The notes: generated by a model from the letters alone, not told the origin. Positions 1-5,909 are shown, numbered from the stretch's first letter. The stretch: DNA of 8,588 nt from Solirubrobacteraceae bacterium (GCA_030149625.1 JASLHP010000064.1:1-8588), one strand, 5' to 3'. Made by a program: numbers and translations.

Positions 1-135
1 GATCGACGAAACGGTGAACCCGACGGCTCGCAGCGGCGGGTCCACCGGTTGCGCGACCGGGCCCGCGCCGTCGCAAGACCAGGAGCCGTCCCCGGCAGCC
101 GCGCTCTCCGTCGCCCGCGCATCGTCAACCCTCAC
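1..135 (-). CDS. N-terminal fragment of a leftward gene, possible MarR-type regulator (cut by window edge)
   Basis: A leftward frame is open from a GTG at 135 to the window edge (45 codons). It has balanced amino-acid composition, and 38 of its 45 codons end in G or C. The overlapping rightward frames instead give Arg/Pro-rich translations typical of shadows. The visible protein starts with a polar, Asp/Ala/Gly-rich stretch and ends in PPLRAVGFTVSSI, which could be the start of the first dimerisation helix of a MarR-family protein; this identity is an impression from a short piece. An in-frame ATG at 162 would add nine residues, but it lies in AT-rich promoter-like DNA and has no ribosome site, so GTG 135 is preferred. 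The gene is divergent from the export operon, a common arrangement for a local repressor of efflux genes. Existence is moderately supported; function is weakly supported. Confidence 0.42.
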   Translation of the reverse strand, partial: MRVDDARATESAAAGDGSWSCDGAGPVAQPVDPPLRAVGFTVSSI

Positions 136-177
136 CCGAAGATCATATCGTGGCCGAAACATATATGCTATAGATCG

Positions 178-206
178 TTCCGCCAAGAACCATTACATCC
201 AATAAT
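178..206 (+). promoter_or_regulatory. Possible promoter of the MMPL-ABC operon
   Basis: AATAAT at 201-206 matches five of six bases of the TATAAT -10 consensus. A weak TTCCGC at 178-183, 17 bases upstream, is the only -35 candidate and matches just two of six bases. The -10 lies inside the palindrome at 190-208, so a bound repressor would occlude it. It would give a leader of about 130 bases before the ATG at 343. The call rests mainly on the -10 and on the local AT-rich composition. Confidence 0.3.
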
Positions 207-208
207 GG
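190..208. promoter_or_regulatory. Palindrome CCATTA-N7-TAATGG, candidate operator
   Basis: CCATTA (190-195) and TAATGG (203-208) form a perfect 6-bp inverted repeat with a 7-base spacer. A second short dyad, ATCCA/TGGAT (197-201 and 206-210), is interleaved with it. The 19-bp length and AT-rich arms fit operators of small dimeric winged-helix repressors. The site lies in the only AT-rich pocket between the divergent left-edge gene and the MMPL gene, so a repressor bound here could control both. The binding role is inferred. Confidence 0.4.
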
Positions 209-250
209 ATATGCCGCGTGTATGCAGGTCGAGCGGGGCGCCGCGACCGA

Positions 251-272
251 AGCCGAAGCGATGAGTTCGGCT
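251..272 (+). other. Short hairpin in the presumed leader of the MMPL gene
   Basis: AGCCGAA (251-257) and TTCGGCT (266-272) are perfectly complementary, giving a 7-bp stem with an 8-base loop. No T-run follows, so it is not an intrinsic terminator. It could be a leader structure or coincidence in GC-rich DNA. Confidence 0.25.
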
Positions 273-342
273 CCAAGGCCGGCCTCCGGTTTGGCGCACG
301 TACATCGCGATCCTGCCCGCCGGCGGAGAAAGGAAGCTGAGC

Positions 343-2499
343 ATGTCATCGATAACCCGCTGGGTACTCGCGCACAAGCGCATCGTCGTGGCGTTCTGGC
401 TGGTCTTGACGATCGTGGGAGGAGCCTCGGCGGGGTCGGCGACCAAAGCGCTCAAACAAAAGTTCTCCGTGCCGGGCAAGGAAGGGTTCGTCACCAACCA
501 GCGGATCAAGCGCGACTTCCGCGGCACCGGCGGCAACGGCGCGCCGCTGTTGGCCGTGGTGACGCTGCCGGCGGGCGCGGCGATGAGCTCGCCGTCCGTC
601 CAGTCGGAACTGCGCGCCGTCGAAGCGCGCCTGCAGAGCACGCTGCCGGGCGCGCGCCTCGCGGGGTACGCGAGCACGCACAGCGCCGCGTTCCTGTCGA
701 GCGATCGCCGCACCACGTTCGTGATCGCCTACCCGCCGCCAGACCCCGCGGAAGCCTTCGAAGCCAACCCGGAAGCCGCCAAACACGCGACCGCGGCGCT
801 CGCCGGCGCGACCGTCGCGGGCGCGCGCGTGCACGTGACGGGCTATGACGCACTGTCGGCGCAGAGCGGCGGCGGCAAGGGACCTGGCGTCCTGCTCGAG
901 GCGATGCTGGGCGGCCTCGGCGCACTGCTGGTACTGGCGTTCGTGTTCGGCTCGTTCCTCGCGCTCGTGCCGATCATGATGGCGATCGCCTCGATCCTGA
1001 CGACGTTCCTGGTCGTGTGGGGCCTGACGACGGTCACGGAAGTCTCGCCGATCGTGCAGTTCCTGATCGCGCTGATCGGGCTGGGCGTGTCGATCGACTA
1101 CGCGCTGATCGTCGTGGTGCGTTGGCGCGAGGAGCGCGCGCACGGGCTTGCGGACGAGGCCGCGATCGAACGCGCGATGCAGACCGCGGGGCGGGCGGTG
1201 GTGTTCAGCGGCACGACAGTCGCGATCGGCCTGTTCGCGCTGGTCGCGCTGCCCGTGCCGTTCCTGCGCTCGGTCGGATACGGCGGCATGCTGATCCCGC
1301 TGATCAGCGTCTTCGTGGCGATAACGCTGCTGCCGGTGGTTCTCAGCAAGCTTGGCCCGCGTCTCGACTGGCCGCACGTTCGCGACGACGAGCAGGCCAG
1401 TCGCGCGTGGACGGGCTGGGCGAACCTGGTCGTGCGCGGGCGCTGGGTGGCAGCGCTGGGCGCGGCGCTCGTGCTCGCGGCGCTCGTGCTCGCGGCCACG
1501 AGCCTGCAGCTCGGAACCTCGAACGTGAACACGATCGCCAAGCAGGGCGACGCCAAGCAGGGTCTCGAGGCGCTCGAGCGCGCTGGCATCGGCTCAGGCG
1601 TGCTCGTGCCGGGCGAGGTGCTGGTGGGCGGCTCGTCCCAGCCGGCGCGAGTCGCCGGCGCGCTTGCACGCGTGCCGGGCGTGCACGGCGCGGTCGCGCC
1701 GGCGCTCGCGAGCTGGCGAGCTGGCGGCGCGGCGGTGGTGGACGAGTTCCCGACCCCCGACGCCTCGACCGCGGCGGGACGCGACACGCTGGAACGCGTG
1801 CGCGCGGTGGTGCACAGGGCCGGGGCGGACGTGCGCCTGGGCGGCATCGGCGCTCAAAATCAGAACTTCATCGACGCCGTGTACGGCAACTTCCCATTGA
1901 TGATCGCGCTGATCGCGTTGATCACGTTCGTGCTGCTGGCACGCGCGTTCCGCTCGCTGCTGTTGCCGCTGAAGGCGGTGATCCTGAACGTGATCAGCGT
2001 CGGCGCGGCGTGGGGCGTGCTCGATCTGGTGTGGCAGCGCGGACACGGCTCCAGCCTGATCTGGGGCATCTCGGCGACGGGCTCGATCACAGCGTGGATC
2101 CCGCTGATGGTGTTCGCGTTCCTGTTTGGGCTGTCGATGGACTACGAGGTGTTCATCCTGGCGCGCATGCGCGAGGAGTACGACGCGACGGGCTCGACGA
2201 ACACGGCCGTCGTGCGCGGCATCGGACGCACGGGGCGCCTGGTCACGAGCGCGGCGCTGATCCTGTTCCTCGCGTTCGTGTCGCTGGCGTCGGGGCCGGA
2301 GACCGAAATCAAAGTGCTGGCGACGGGTCTCGCGGCGGGCATCCTGCTGGACGCGACGGTGATTCGCGCGCTGCTCGTGCCCGCGGTGGTCTCGCTGCTC
2401 GGGAAGTGGAACTGGTGGCTGCCGAGCATGCCCGCGCGGCTGCTGCGCGTCGAGCCCTCTCCCTCGCCGCGCACGCCGGCCACGGAGAGCGCGTTGTGA
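343..2499 (+). CDS. MMPL/RND-superfamily transporter
   Basis: A 718-residue membrane transporter with the two-fold layout of the MMPL family. TM1 is at about 13-31, followed by an extracytoplasmic domain at about 32-182 and a TM2-TM6 bundle at about 185-335. TM7 is at about 367-388, then a second extracytoplasmic domain at about 389-515 and TM8-TM12 at about 516-684. The charged membrane motif appears in both halves, as GVSIDY (D252-Y253) and GLSMDY (D600-Y601); in this family these residues are linked to proton-driven transport. Family members export lipids, glycolipids, polyketides or drugs. The start is fixed by AAAGGAAG at 329-336, six bases before the ATG. The stop overlaps the GTG of the ABC ATPase gene by 4 bp, making this the first gene of a four-gene export operon. 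A 15-bp tandem duplication adds a repeated ALVLA unit to TM7. The family is certain; the substrate is unknown. Confidence 0.95.
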   Translation: MSSITRWVLAHKRIVVAFWLVLTIVGGASAGSATKALKQKFSVPGKEGFVTNQRIKRDFRGTGGNGAPLLAVVTLPAGAAMSSPSVQSELRAVEARLQSTLPGARLAGYASTHSAAFLSSDRRTTFVIAYPPPDPAEAFEANPEAAKHATAALAGATVAGARVHVTGYDALSAQSGGGKGPGVLLEAMLGGLGALLVLAFVFGSFLALVPIMMAIASILTTFLVVWGLTTVTEVSPIVQFLIALIGLGVSIDYALIVVVRWREERAHGLADEAAIERAMQTAGRAVVFSGTTVAIGLFALVALPVPFLRSVGYGGMLIPLISVFVAITLLPVVLSKLGPRLDWPHVRDDEQASRAWTGWANLVVRGRWVAALGAALVLAALVLAATSLQLGTSNVNTIAKQGDAKQGLEALERAGIGSGVLVPGEVLVGGSSQPARVAGALARVPGVHGAVAPALASWRAGGAAVVDEFPTPDASTAAGRDTLERVRAVVHRAGADVRLGGIGAQNQNFIDAVYGNFPLMIALIALITFVLLARAFRSLLLPLKAVILNVISVGAAWGVLDLVWQRGHGSSLIWGISATGSITAWIPLMVFAFLFGLSMDYEVFILARMREEYDATGSTNTAVVRGIGRTGRLVTSAALILFLAFVSLASGPETEIKVLATGLAAGILLDATVIRALLVPAVVSLLGKWNWWLPSMPARLLRVEPSPSPRTPATESAL
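1465..1494 (+). repeat. Tandem 15-bp duplication inside the MMPL gene
   Basis: GCGCTCGTGCTCGCG occurs twice in perfect tandem (1465-1479 and 1480-1494). It is in frame and encodes ALVLA-ALVLA at residues 375-384, within TM7. Because the unit is a multiple of three, gain or loss of a copy would keep the frame and change helix length by five residues. Confidence 0.9.
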
Positions 2500-3563
2500 G
2501 CGGCGCGACGAGCATGGGCGACAACGGCATCGAGGTCGATGGCCTCGTGCGCGACTTCAAGGGCGGCGTGCGTGCGGTGGACGGCATCGACCTGCGCGTC
2601 GCGCCGGGCGAGATCTACGGCTTCCTCGGCCCCAACGGCGCCGGCAAGTCGACGACGGTGCTCGTGCTGACGACGCTGCTGCCCCCCACCTCGGGCAGCG
2701 CTCGCGTCGCGGGACTCGACGTCGTGCATCAGGGTCCGCAGGTGCGCCGCACGATCGGCGCCTCGCTGCAGGAGTCCGCGCTCGACCCGTTCCTGACCGG
2801 CCACGAGCACATGCGCCTGCAGAGCGCGCTGCACGGACTCGGCGGGGCCGAGGCCGAGCGACGCGGCACGGAACTGCTCGAGCGCGTCGGCTTGACCGAC
2901 GCAGCCGGCAGGAAGGTAGGCGGCTACTCCGGCGGGATGAAGCGCAGGCTGGACCTCGGCCTCGCGCTCGTGCACCGTCCGCGCCTGTTGTTCCTCGACG
3001 AGCCGACGACCGGTCTCGACCCGCAGAGCCGCGCGGCGCTGTGGGACGAGGTGCGCCGGCTCGCGAACGACGGCGTGACGGTGTTCCTGACGACGCAATA
3101 CCTCGAGGAGGCCGACGTGCTCGCGGATCGCGTCGGCATCATCGATCGCGGCAGCATCGTCGCGGAAGGCACGCCGGGCGAGCTGAAGGCGTCGATCGGA
3201 CGCCCCAGCGTCGAGGTGATCCCGCGGGATCCCGGCGAGCGCGAGCGCCTCGCCGCGGCCCTTTATCGCTTCGGCGAGCAGGCGGCCGCGTCGGCCAACG
3301 GTGTCGCGGTACGCCTGCCCGAGGGCATCAGCGACGTCGCCGAGATCGTGCGCACGCTCGACGCCGAGAGCATCGGCATCGCCGATCTGAGGCTGCACTC
3401 GCCGACGCTCGACGACGTGTTCCTCGCCAAGACCGGCCGCTCGCTCGAGGGCGCCGGCGACGCGGACGACGACGACAGCGGACCACAGGACGCCAAGCCG
3501 CACGGCGAGCCACCCGGCGACGCGAGCGCCACGCACGACGGACTCGGGAGCGCTGAGGCATGA
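2496..3563 (+). CDS. DrrA-type ABC exporter ATP-binding protein
   Basis: A 355-residue ABC ATPase that should power export through the two permeases encoded next. Visible motifs are Walker A GPNGAGKST (45-53), Q-loop Q92, signature YSGGMKRR (144-151), Walker B LLFLDEP (164-170) and D-loop GLDP (173-176). The switch position reads LTTQYLEEAD, with Q201 in place of the usual His. This substitution, and the TLDDVFL motif at 304-310, are hallmarks of the DrrA (daunorubicin resistance) subfamily. The C-terminus (about 318-355) is a low-complexity tail with an Asp run, longer and more acidic than I expect for the family. GTG 2496 is chosen over ATG 2514 because GGAGAG at 2484-2489 lies six bases upstream and because it gives the same 4-bp overlap as the other junctions. 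The next gene begins in an ATGA overlap. The family is secure; the substrate is unknown. Confidence 0.95.
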   Translation: MSGATSMGDNGIEVDGLVRDFKGGVRAVDGIDLRVAPGEIYGFLGPNGAGKSTTVLVLTTLLPPTSGSARVAGLDVVHQGPQVRRTIGASLQESALDPFLTGHEHMRLQSALHGLGGAEAERRGTELLERVGLTDAAGRKVGGYSGGMKRRLDLGLALVHRPRLLFLDEPTTGLDPQSRAALWDEVRRLANDGVTVFLTTQYLEEADVLADRVGIIDRGSIVAEGTPGELKASIGRPSVEVIPRDPGERERLAAALYRFGEQAAASANGVAVRLPEGISDVAEIVRTLDAESIGIADLRLHSPTLDDVFLAKTGRSLEGAGDADDDDSGPQDAKPHGEPPGDASATHDGLGSAEA

Positions 3564-4336
3564 GCGAGCAGGCGACGCAGATCGGGGTGCTGGCGAGGCG
3601 CTCGATGCGAAAGACGCTGCGCCAGCCCTTTCAGTTGTTCCCGATCGTGTTCTTCCCGCTGATCCTGCTGGCCGTCAACGCGAGCGGGCTGAAGGCGGCG
3701 ACGCGGCTGCCGGGCTTCCCAACGCACTCCTACATATCGTTCGCGATCGCCGTGGCGTTCATCCAGGGCGGGATGTTCTCGCTGATCAACACCGGCACGA
3801 ACCTCGCCGAGGACATCGAGAGCGGCTTCTTCAACCGGCTCGCGCTGACGCCGCTGCGGCGCGTGTCGCTGATCGCGGGCCTGCTCGTCGGAGTCGCCGC
3901 GCTCGGAGTGCTGCAATCGGCGGTGTACATGCTGATGGGCGTCGTCGCTGGCGCGCACCTGGACGCGGGCGTGGGCGGCGTGCTCGTGATCCTCGTGCTC
4001 GGCGCGATGACCGCGGTGGGCTTCGGCGCGCTGGGCTGCGCGGCGGCACTGCGCACGGGCTCAGGCGAGGCGGTGCAGGGCCTGTTCCCGCTGTTCTTCG
4101 TGTTCATCTTCCTGTCCTCGGGCAGCCTGCCTCGCAACCTGCTGAAGACGGGCTGGTTTCACGCGATCGCGAACGTCAACCCGATCTCCTACCTGATCGA
4201 GGGGTTCAGGAGTCTCTACATATATGGATGGGATGGGAGCGCGCTGTGGCGCGGCTTCGCGGTAGCCGTCGGTCTCACGCTGGTTGCCCTGCTCGGCGTG
4301 GCTGGGGCGTTGCGAACGAGGCTGCAGCGAACATGA
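3560..4336 (+). CDS. ABC-2 type exporter permease, first subunit
   Basis: A 258-residue integral membrane protein of the ABC-2 (DrrB-like) permease family. Hydrophobic segments lie at about 24-42, 57-78, 103-127, 138-163, 173-190 and 232-250, giving six TM helices. The cytoplasmic loop EDIESGFFNRL (84-94), between TM2 and TM3, is the family's conserved coupling-type motif, which contacts the ATPase. NPISYLIEGFRSL (207-219) before the last helix is also typical. The ATG lies within the stop of the ATPase gene (ATGA), with GGGAG nine bases upstream at 3546-3550, so translation is probably coupled. Its own stop overlaps the start of the second permease in the same way. It likely pairs with that protein to form a heterodimeric channel. 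A lone DrrB-like homodimer is less likely given the paired gene. Confidence 0.93.
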   Translation: MSEQATQIGVLARRSMRKTLRQPFQLFPIVFFPLILLAVNASGLKAATRLPGFPTHSYISFAIAVAFIQGGMFSLINTGTNLAEDIESGFFNRLALTPLRRVSLIAGLLVGVAALGVLQSAVYMLMGVVAGAHLDAGVGGVLVILVLGAMTAVGFGALGCAAALRTGSGEAVQGLFPLFFVFIFLSSGSLPRNLLKTGWFHAIANVNPISYLIEGFRSLYIYGWDGSALWRGFAVAVGLTLVALLGVAGALRTRLQRT

Positions 4337-5112
4337 CGAGCCACGGAAGCATCTGGCGCGTGGCGCGCACGATCGCGTGGCGCAGCCTGCACACATACGT
4401 GCGGCGTCCCGACCTGTTCGTGCCATCGCTCGTGTTCCCGCTGGTCTTCCTTGCGAGCTTCGCGGGCGGGCTCTCAGCGCTGGGCGACGTGCCCGGCTTT
4501 CACTTCCCCGCCGGCTACACGGCATTTCAATTCGTGTTCGTGCTGTGCCAGGCGGCGATGTTCGGCGGCCTGTTCACGGGTTTCACGCTGGCGTCGGACT
4601 TTGAGAGCGGCTTCGCGCGCCGGCTGATGCTCGCGGCGGAGGATCGCCGCGGGATCGCGCTCGGCTACGCGCTGGTGGCGCTGACGCGTGCGGCGATCAC
4701 GCTGAGCGTCGTCAGCGCGGTGGCGCTGGCCACGGGCATGCGCATCACGGGCGACGGCGTGGACATCTTCGGCCTGTACGGCCTCGCGGCGCTGCTGACG
4801 CTCGTCGGCTACGGCTGGGCCGCCGGCGTCGCGTTCCGCTTCCGCTCGATCCAGGCGGGCCCGCTGATGCAGACGCCCGTCTTCCTGCTGCTGTTCTTGG
4901 CGCCCGTGTACGTGCCCCTCGGCCTGCTCAAGGGCTGGATCCACGCGGTCGCGAGCATCAACCCCGCAACCGCGTTCCTGGACGCCGGTCGCGGGCTGAT
5001 CTCGGGCGCCCACAACCACACGCTGCTCGCGTACGTGTCCGCGCTGGCGCTGATCGCGCTGTTCACGATTTGGATGCTGCGCGGCCTGCGCAGCGCCGAA
5101 AACTCGACCTAG
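4333..5112 (+). CDS. ABC-2 type exporter permease, second subunit
   Basis: A 259-residue membrane protein similar in layout to the preceding permease but clearly diverged from it. Hydrophobic segments are at about 29-50, 62-84, 108-133, 144-168, 181-199 and 230-250. The loop SDFESGFARRLML (88-100) matches the ESGF coupling motif of the first permease, and INPATAFLDAGRGL (209-222) corresponds to its NPISYLIEGFRSL. An upstream in-frame ATG at 4228 exists but would lie deep inside the first permease gene. ATG 4333 keeps the family length and forms the ATGA overlap seen at the earlier junction. The ribosome site is weak (GAGG at 4318-4321, 11 bases away), so expression may rely on coupling. This is the last gene of the operon. 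Its stop is one base from the stop of the convergent downstream gene. Confidence 0.92.
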   Translation: MTSHGSIWRVARTIAWRSLHTYVRRPDLFVPSLVFPLVFLASFAGGLSALGDVPGFHFPAGYTAFQFVFVLCQAAMFGGLFTGFTLASDFESGFARRLMLAAEDRRGIALGYALVALTRAAITLSVVSAVALATGMRITGDGVDIFGLYGLAALLTLVGYGWAAGVAFRFRSIQAGPLMQTPVFLLLFLAPVYVPLGLLKGWIHAVASINPATAFLDAGRGLISGAHNHTLLAYVSALALIALFTIWMLRGLRSAENST

Positions 5113-5113
5113 C

Positions 5114-5464
5114 TCAGACGCCGGCCCGCAGCCTGCGCGCGAGCTCCTCGGCATCGCGCGTGCTGACGAGCACCCGGCGTAGGGGCGTGCCGTCATCGAG
5201 CGCGAACGACAGCGCGGGCACGCCGCGGCGCACGACGAAGGCTTCGTCGAGACGGATGGTGCGGGCGACGAAGCACAGCCAGGGCACGCGTAGGCCGACT
5301 TTGATGCCACTGTGCATCGCCTCGCGGACCGGCTCGTCGACGACGCGCACGTCGCTGATGTCCGCGCGCCGGGCGCGGATGTCTCGCATCAGGCCAAGCA
5401 GCTTCTGCCACGGCGCGAGCCTGACTTCGACGTAGTCGTCGGAGATGACGATGCGCACCGCCAC
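5114..5464 (-). CDS. Small PH-like domain protein (uncharacterised)
   Basis: A 116-residue soluble protein with no signal peptide or membrane segment. The pattern of alternating beta-strands, then a hydrophobic GIKVGLRVPWLCFVART stretch (53-69), a VVRRGVPALSF strand (77-87), DDGTPLRRVLVST (90-102) and a final helix resembles small single-domain PH-like proteins common in actinobacteria. The opening APWQKLLGLMRDIR, then ISDVRVV (36-42), also matches that pattern. No enzymatic motif is visible, and the role is unknown. GTG 5464 directly follows an in-frame stop (TAG at 5470-5468). A second GTG at 5458 has AGG at better spacing (eight bases) and is an equally good start. The gene converges on the export operon with one base between stops. 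No partner is evident, and the assignment rests on remembered family pattern. Confidence 0.75.
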   Translation of the reverse strand: MAVRIVISDDYVEVRLAPWQKLLGLMRDIRARRADISDVRVVDEPVREAMHSGIKVGLRVPWLCFVARTIRLDEAFVVRRGVPALSFALDDGTPLRRVLVSTRDAEELARRLRAGV

Positions 5465-5512
5465 AGCCTAGCCGCGAGCCGAGCGACGGCAACGCAGCCG
5501 ACCGGCGCGACA

Positions 5513-5539
5513 GAACGCGAAATCGCCGGAATCGCGTTC
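5513..5539. repeat. Perfect 8-bp inverted repeat (GAACGCGA-N11-TCGCGTTC)
   Basis: The arms at 5513-5520 and 5532-5539 are exact reverse complements with an 11-base spacer. On the rightward strand a moderately T-rich stretch (ATATTTGTC, 5546-5554) follows seven bases later, so this could terminate transcripts reading rightward out of the export operon across the PH-like gene. It could equally be a protein site in the PH-like gene leader. No poly-T run directly follows the stem, so a terminator call is weak. Confidence 0.4.
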
Positions 5540-5549
5540 GCGCAGATAT

Positions 5550-5578
5550 TTGTCAATTTAGTGGCTTGTAGTTTCTAT
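5550..5578 (+). promoter_or_regulatory. Possible promoter region for the XRE gene; the reverse strand has a perfect TTGACA
   Basis: TTGTCA at 5550-5555 matches five of six -35 bases on the rightward strand. The best -10 at 17-base spacing, TTCTAT (5573-5578), matches only three. The same bases read leftward contain an exact TTGACA (5556-5551), which would suit the PH-like gene, but no convincing -10 is found 16-18 bases away. This is the most AT-rich DNA between the two divergent genes, so promoters here are likely, but their exact elements are uncertain. Confidence 0.3.
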
Positions 5579-5592
5579 CTAGCGGAAACCAC
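5568..5592. repeat. Imperfect inverted repeat GTAGTTTC-N9-GAAACCAC
   Basis: The arms at 5568-5575 and 5585-5592 pair at seven of eight positions across a 9-base spacer. The centre lies at about 5580, 30 bases from the centre of the stronger repeat at 5595-5625. It is a candidate regulator half-site pair. Confidence 0.35.
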
Positions 5593-5594
5593 TG

Positions 5595-5625
5595 CAGACA
5601 GTCAGCTGCATAAGACGACTGTCTG
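5595..5625. promoter_or_regulatory. Perfect 9-bp inverted repeat upstream of the XRE gene, candidate operator
   Basis: CAGACAGTC (5595-5603) and GACTGTCTG (5617-5625) are exact reverse complements with a 13-base spacer. Arm centres are 22 bases apart, about two helical turns, so both arms face the same side of the DNA. The repeat ends 36 bases before the GTG of the XRE gene. Small XRE regulators commonly bind dyads in their own promoter, so autoregulation is the natural reading. An mRNA hairpin is possible, but no T-run follows it. Confidence 0.5.
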
Positions 5626-5661
5626 TGGAACTTTCGTCTGCGCGACGCGAGAGTTGGAACG

Positions 5662-5880
5662 GTGGAAACTGTCCGTAAGCAATTTGCCGCCAACCTCCGG
5701 CTTCACCGTGGCCGGGCAGGTCTTTCACAGGAGGCGTTGGCGGATCTCTGCGATCTGCACCGCACGGAGATCAGCCTGCTCGAGCGCTGCAAGCGCTCGC
5801 CAAGACTGGAGACGATCGTGATCCTCGCCCGGGGACTCGAGCTGAACTCGCCCTCCGAGTTGCTCGAGGGCATCGCCTGA
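5662..5880 (+). CDS. Small XRE-family HTH transcriptional regulator
   Basis: A 72-residue protein consisting almost entirely of one Cro/C1-type helix-turn-helix domain. The five-helix pattern is clear: KQFAANLRLHRGRAG (6-20), the HTH core LSQEALADLCDLHRTEISLLE (about 21-41), then RSPRLETIVILARGLEL (45-61). HRTEISLLER matches the recognition-helix signature of the family. No effector or metallopeptidase domain is present, so it resembles restriction-controller or SinR-like single-domain regulators. Cysteines are found at 30 and 43; position 43 is usually Gly in the E-x-G-x-R-x-P motif. The start is GTG 5662 with weak GAGAG at 5649-5653. No longer in-frame start is apparent. No restriction, toxin or phage gene lies beside it. 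Inverted repeats just upstream suggest self-regulation. Confidence 0.88.
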   Translation: METVRKQFAANLRLHRGRAGLSQEALADLCDLHRTEISLLERCKRSPRLETIVILARGLELNSPSELLEGIA

Positions 5881-5882
5881 GG

Positions 5883-5909
5883 CTGACGCTCGGCCAGGCG
5901 CGCTACAGT
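5883..5909 (+). promoter_or_regulatory. Possible promoter of the tRNA-Thr gene
   Basis: CTGACG (5883-5888) and TACAGT (5904-5909) match -35 and -10 consensus at four of six positions each, with a short 15-base spacer. The -10 ends 12 bases before the mature tRNA 5' end, a normal distance for a bacterial tRNA promoter. The site lies entirely in the 41-base gap after the XRE stop. The short spacer lowers confidence. Confidence 0.4.

Noticed and set aside
160..167. CATATATG palindrome as a protein-binding site
   Set aside because: An 8-bp self-complementary AT-rich word is weak on its own. It may simply be part of a promoter for the leftward edge gene.
14..264. Two rightward open frames at the left end
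   Set aside because: Both are Arg/Pro or Ser/Pro-rich and run through the AT-rich promoter-like pocket. The leftward frame ending at 135 has better coding character.
222..848. Rightward open frame overlapping the leader and start of the MMPL gene
   Set aside because: The translation is Arg/Gly/Ala-rich with no domain pattern, and nearly all of it lies out of frame inside a confidently identified gene. It is a GC-rich shadow.
1710..1725. Tandem 8-bp repeat GAGCTGGC x2 in the MMPL gene
   Set aside because: It is short, not a multiple of three and embedded in GC-rich coding sequence, so probably chance. The 15-bp duplication at 1465-1494 is the meaningful one.
2142..3536. Long leftward open frame opposite the ABC ATPase gene
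   Set aside because: It is the antisense of a clear ATPase and rich in Arg, Ala and His, as expected from the complement of GC-rich codons.
5312..5821. Rightward open frame across the PH-like gene and the XRE gene
   Set aside because: It is antisense to the PH-like gene, crosses the inverted-repeat region, and enters the XRE gene in another frame. The translation has no family pattern.
5662..5880. XRE protein as antitoxin or restriction controller
   Set aside because: No toxin, endonuclease or methylase gene is adjacent. The neighbours are a tRNA and a PH-like gene, so only a generic regulator call is justified.
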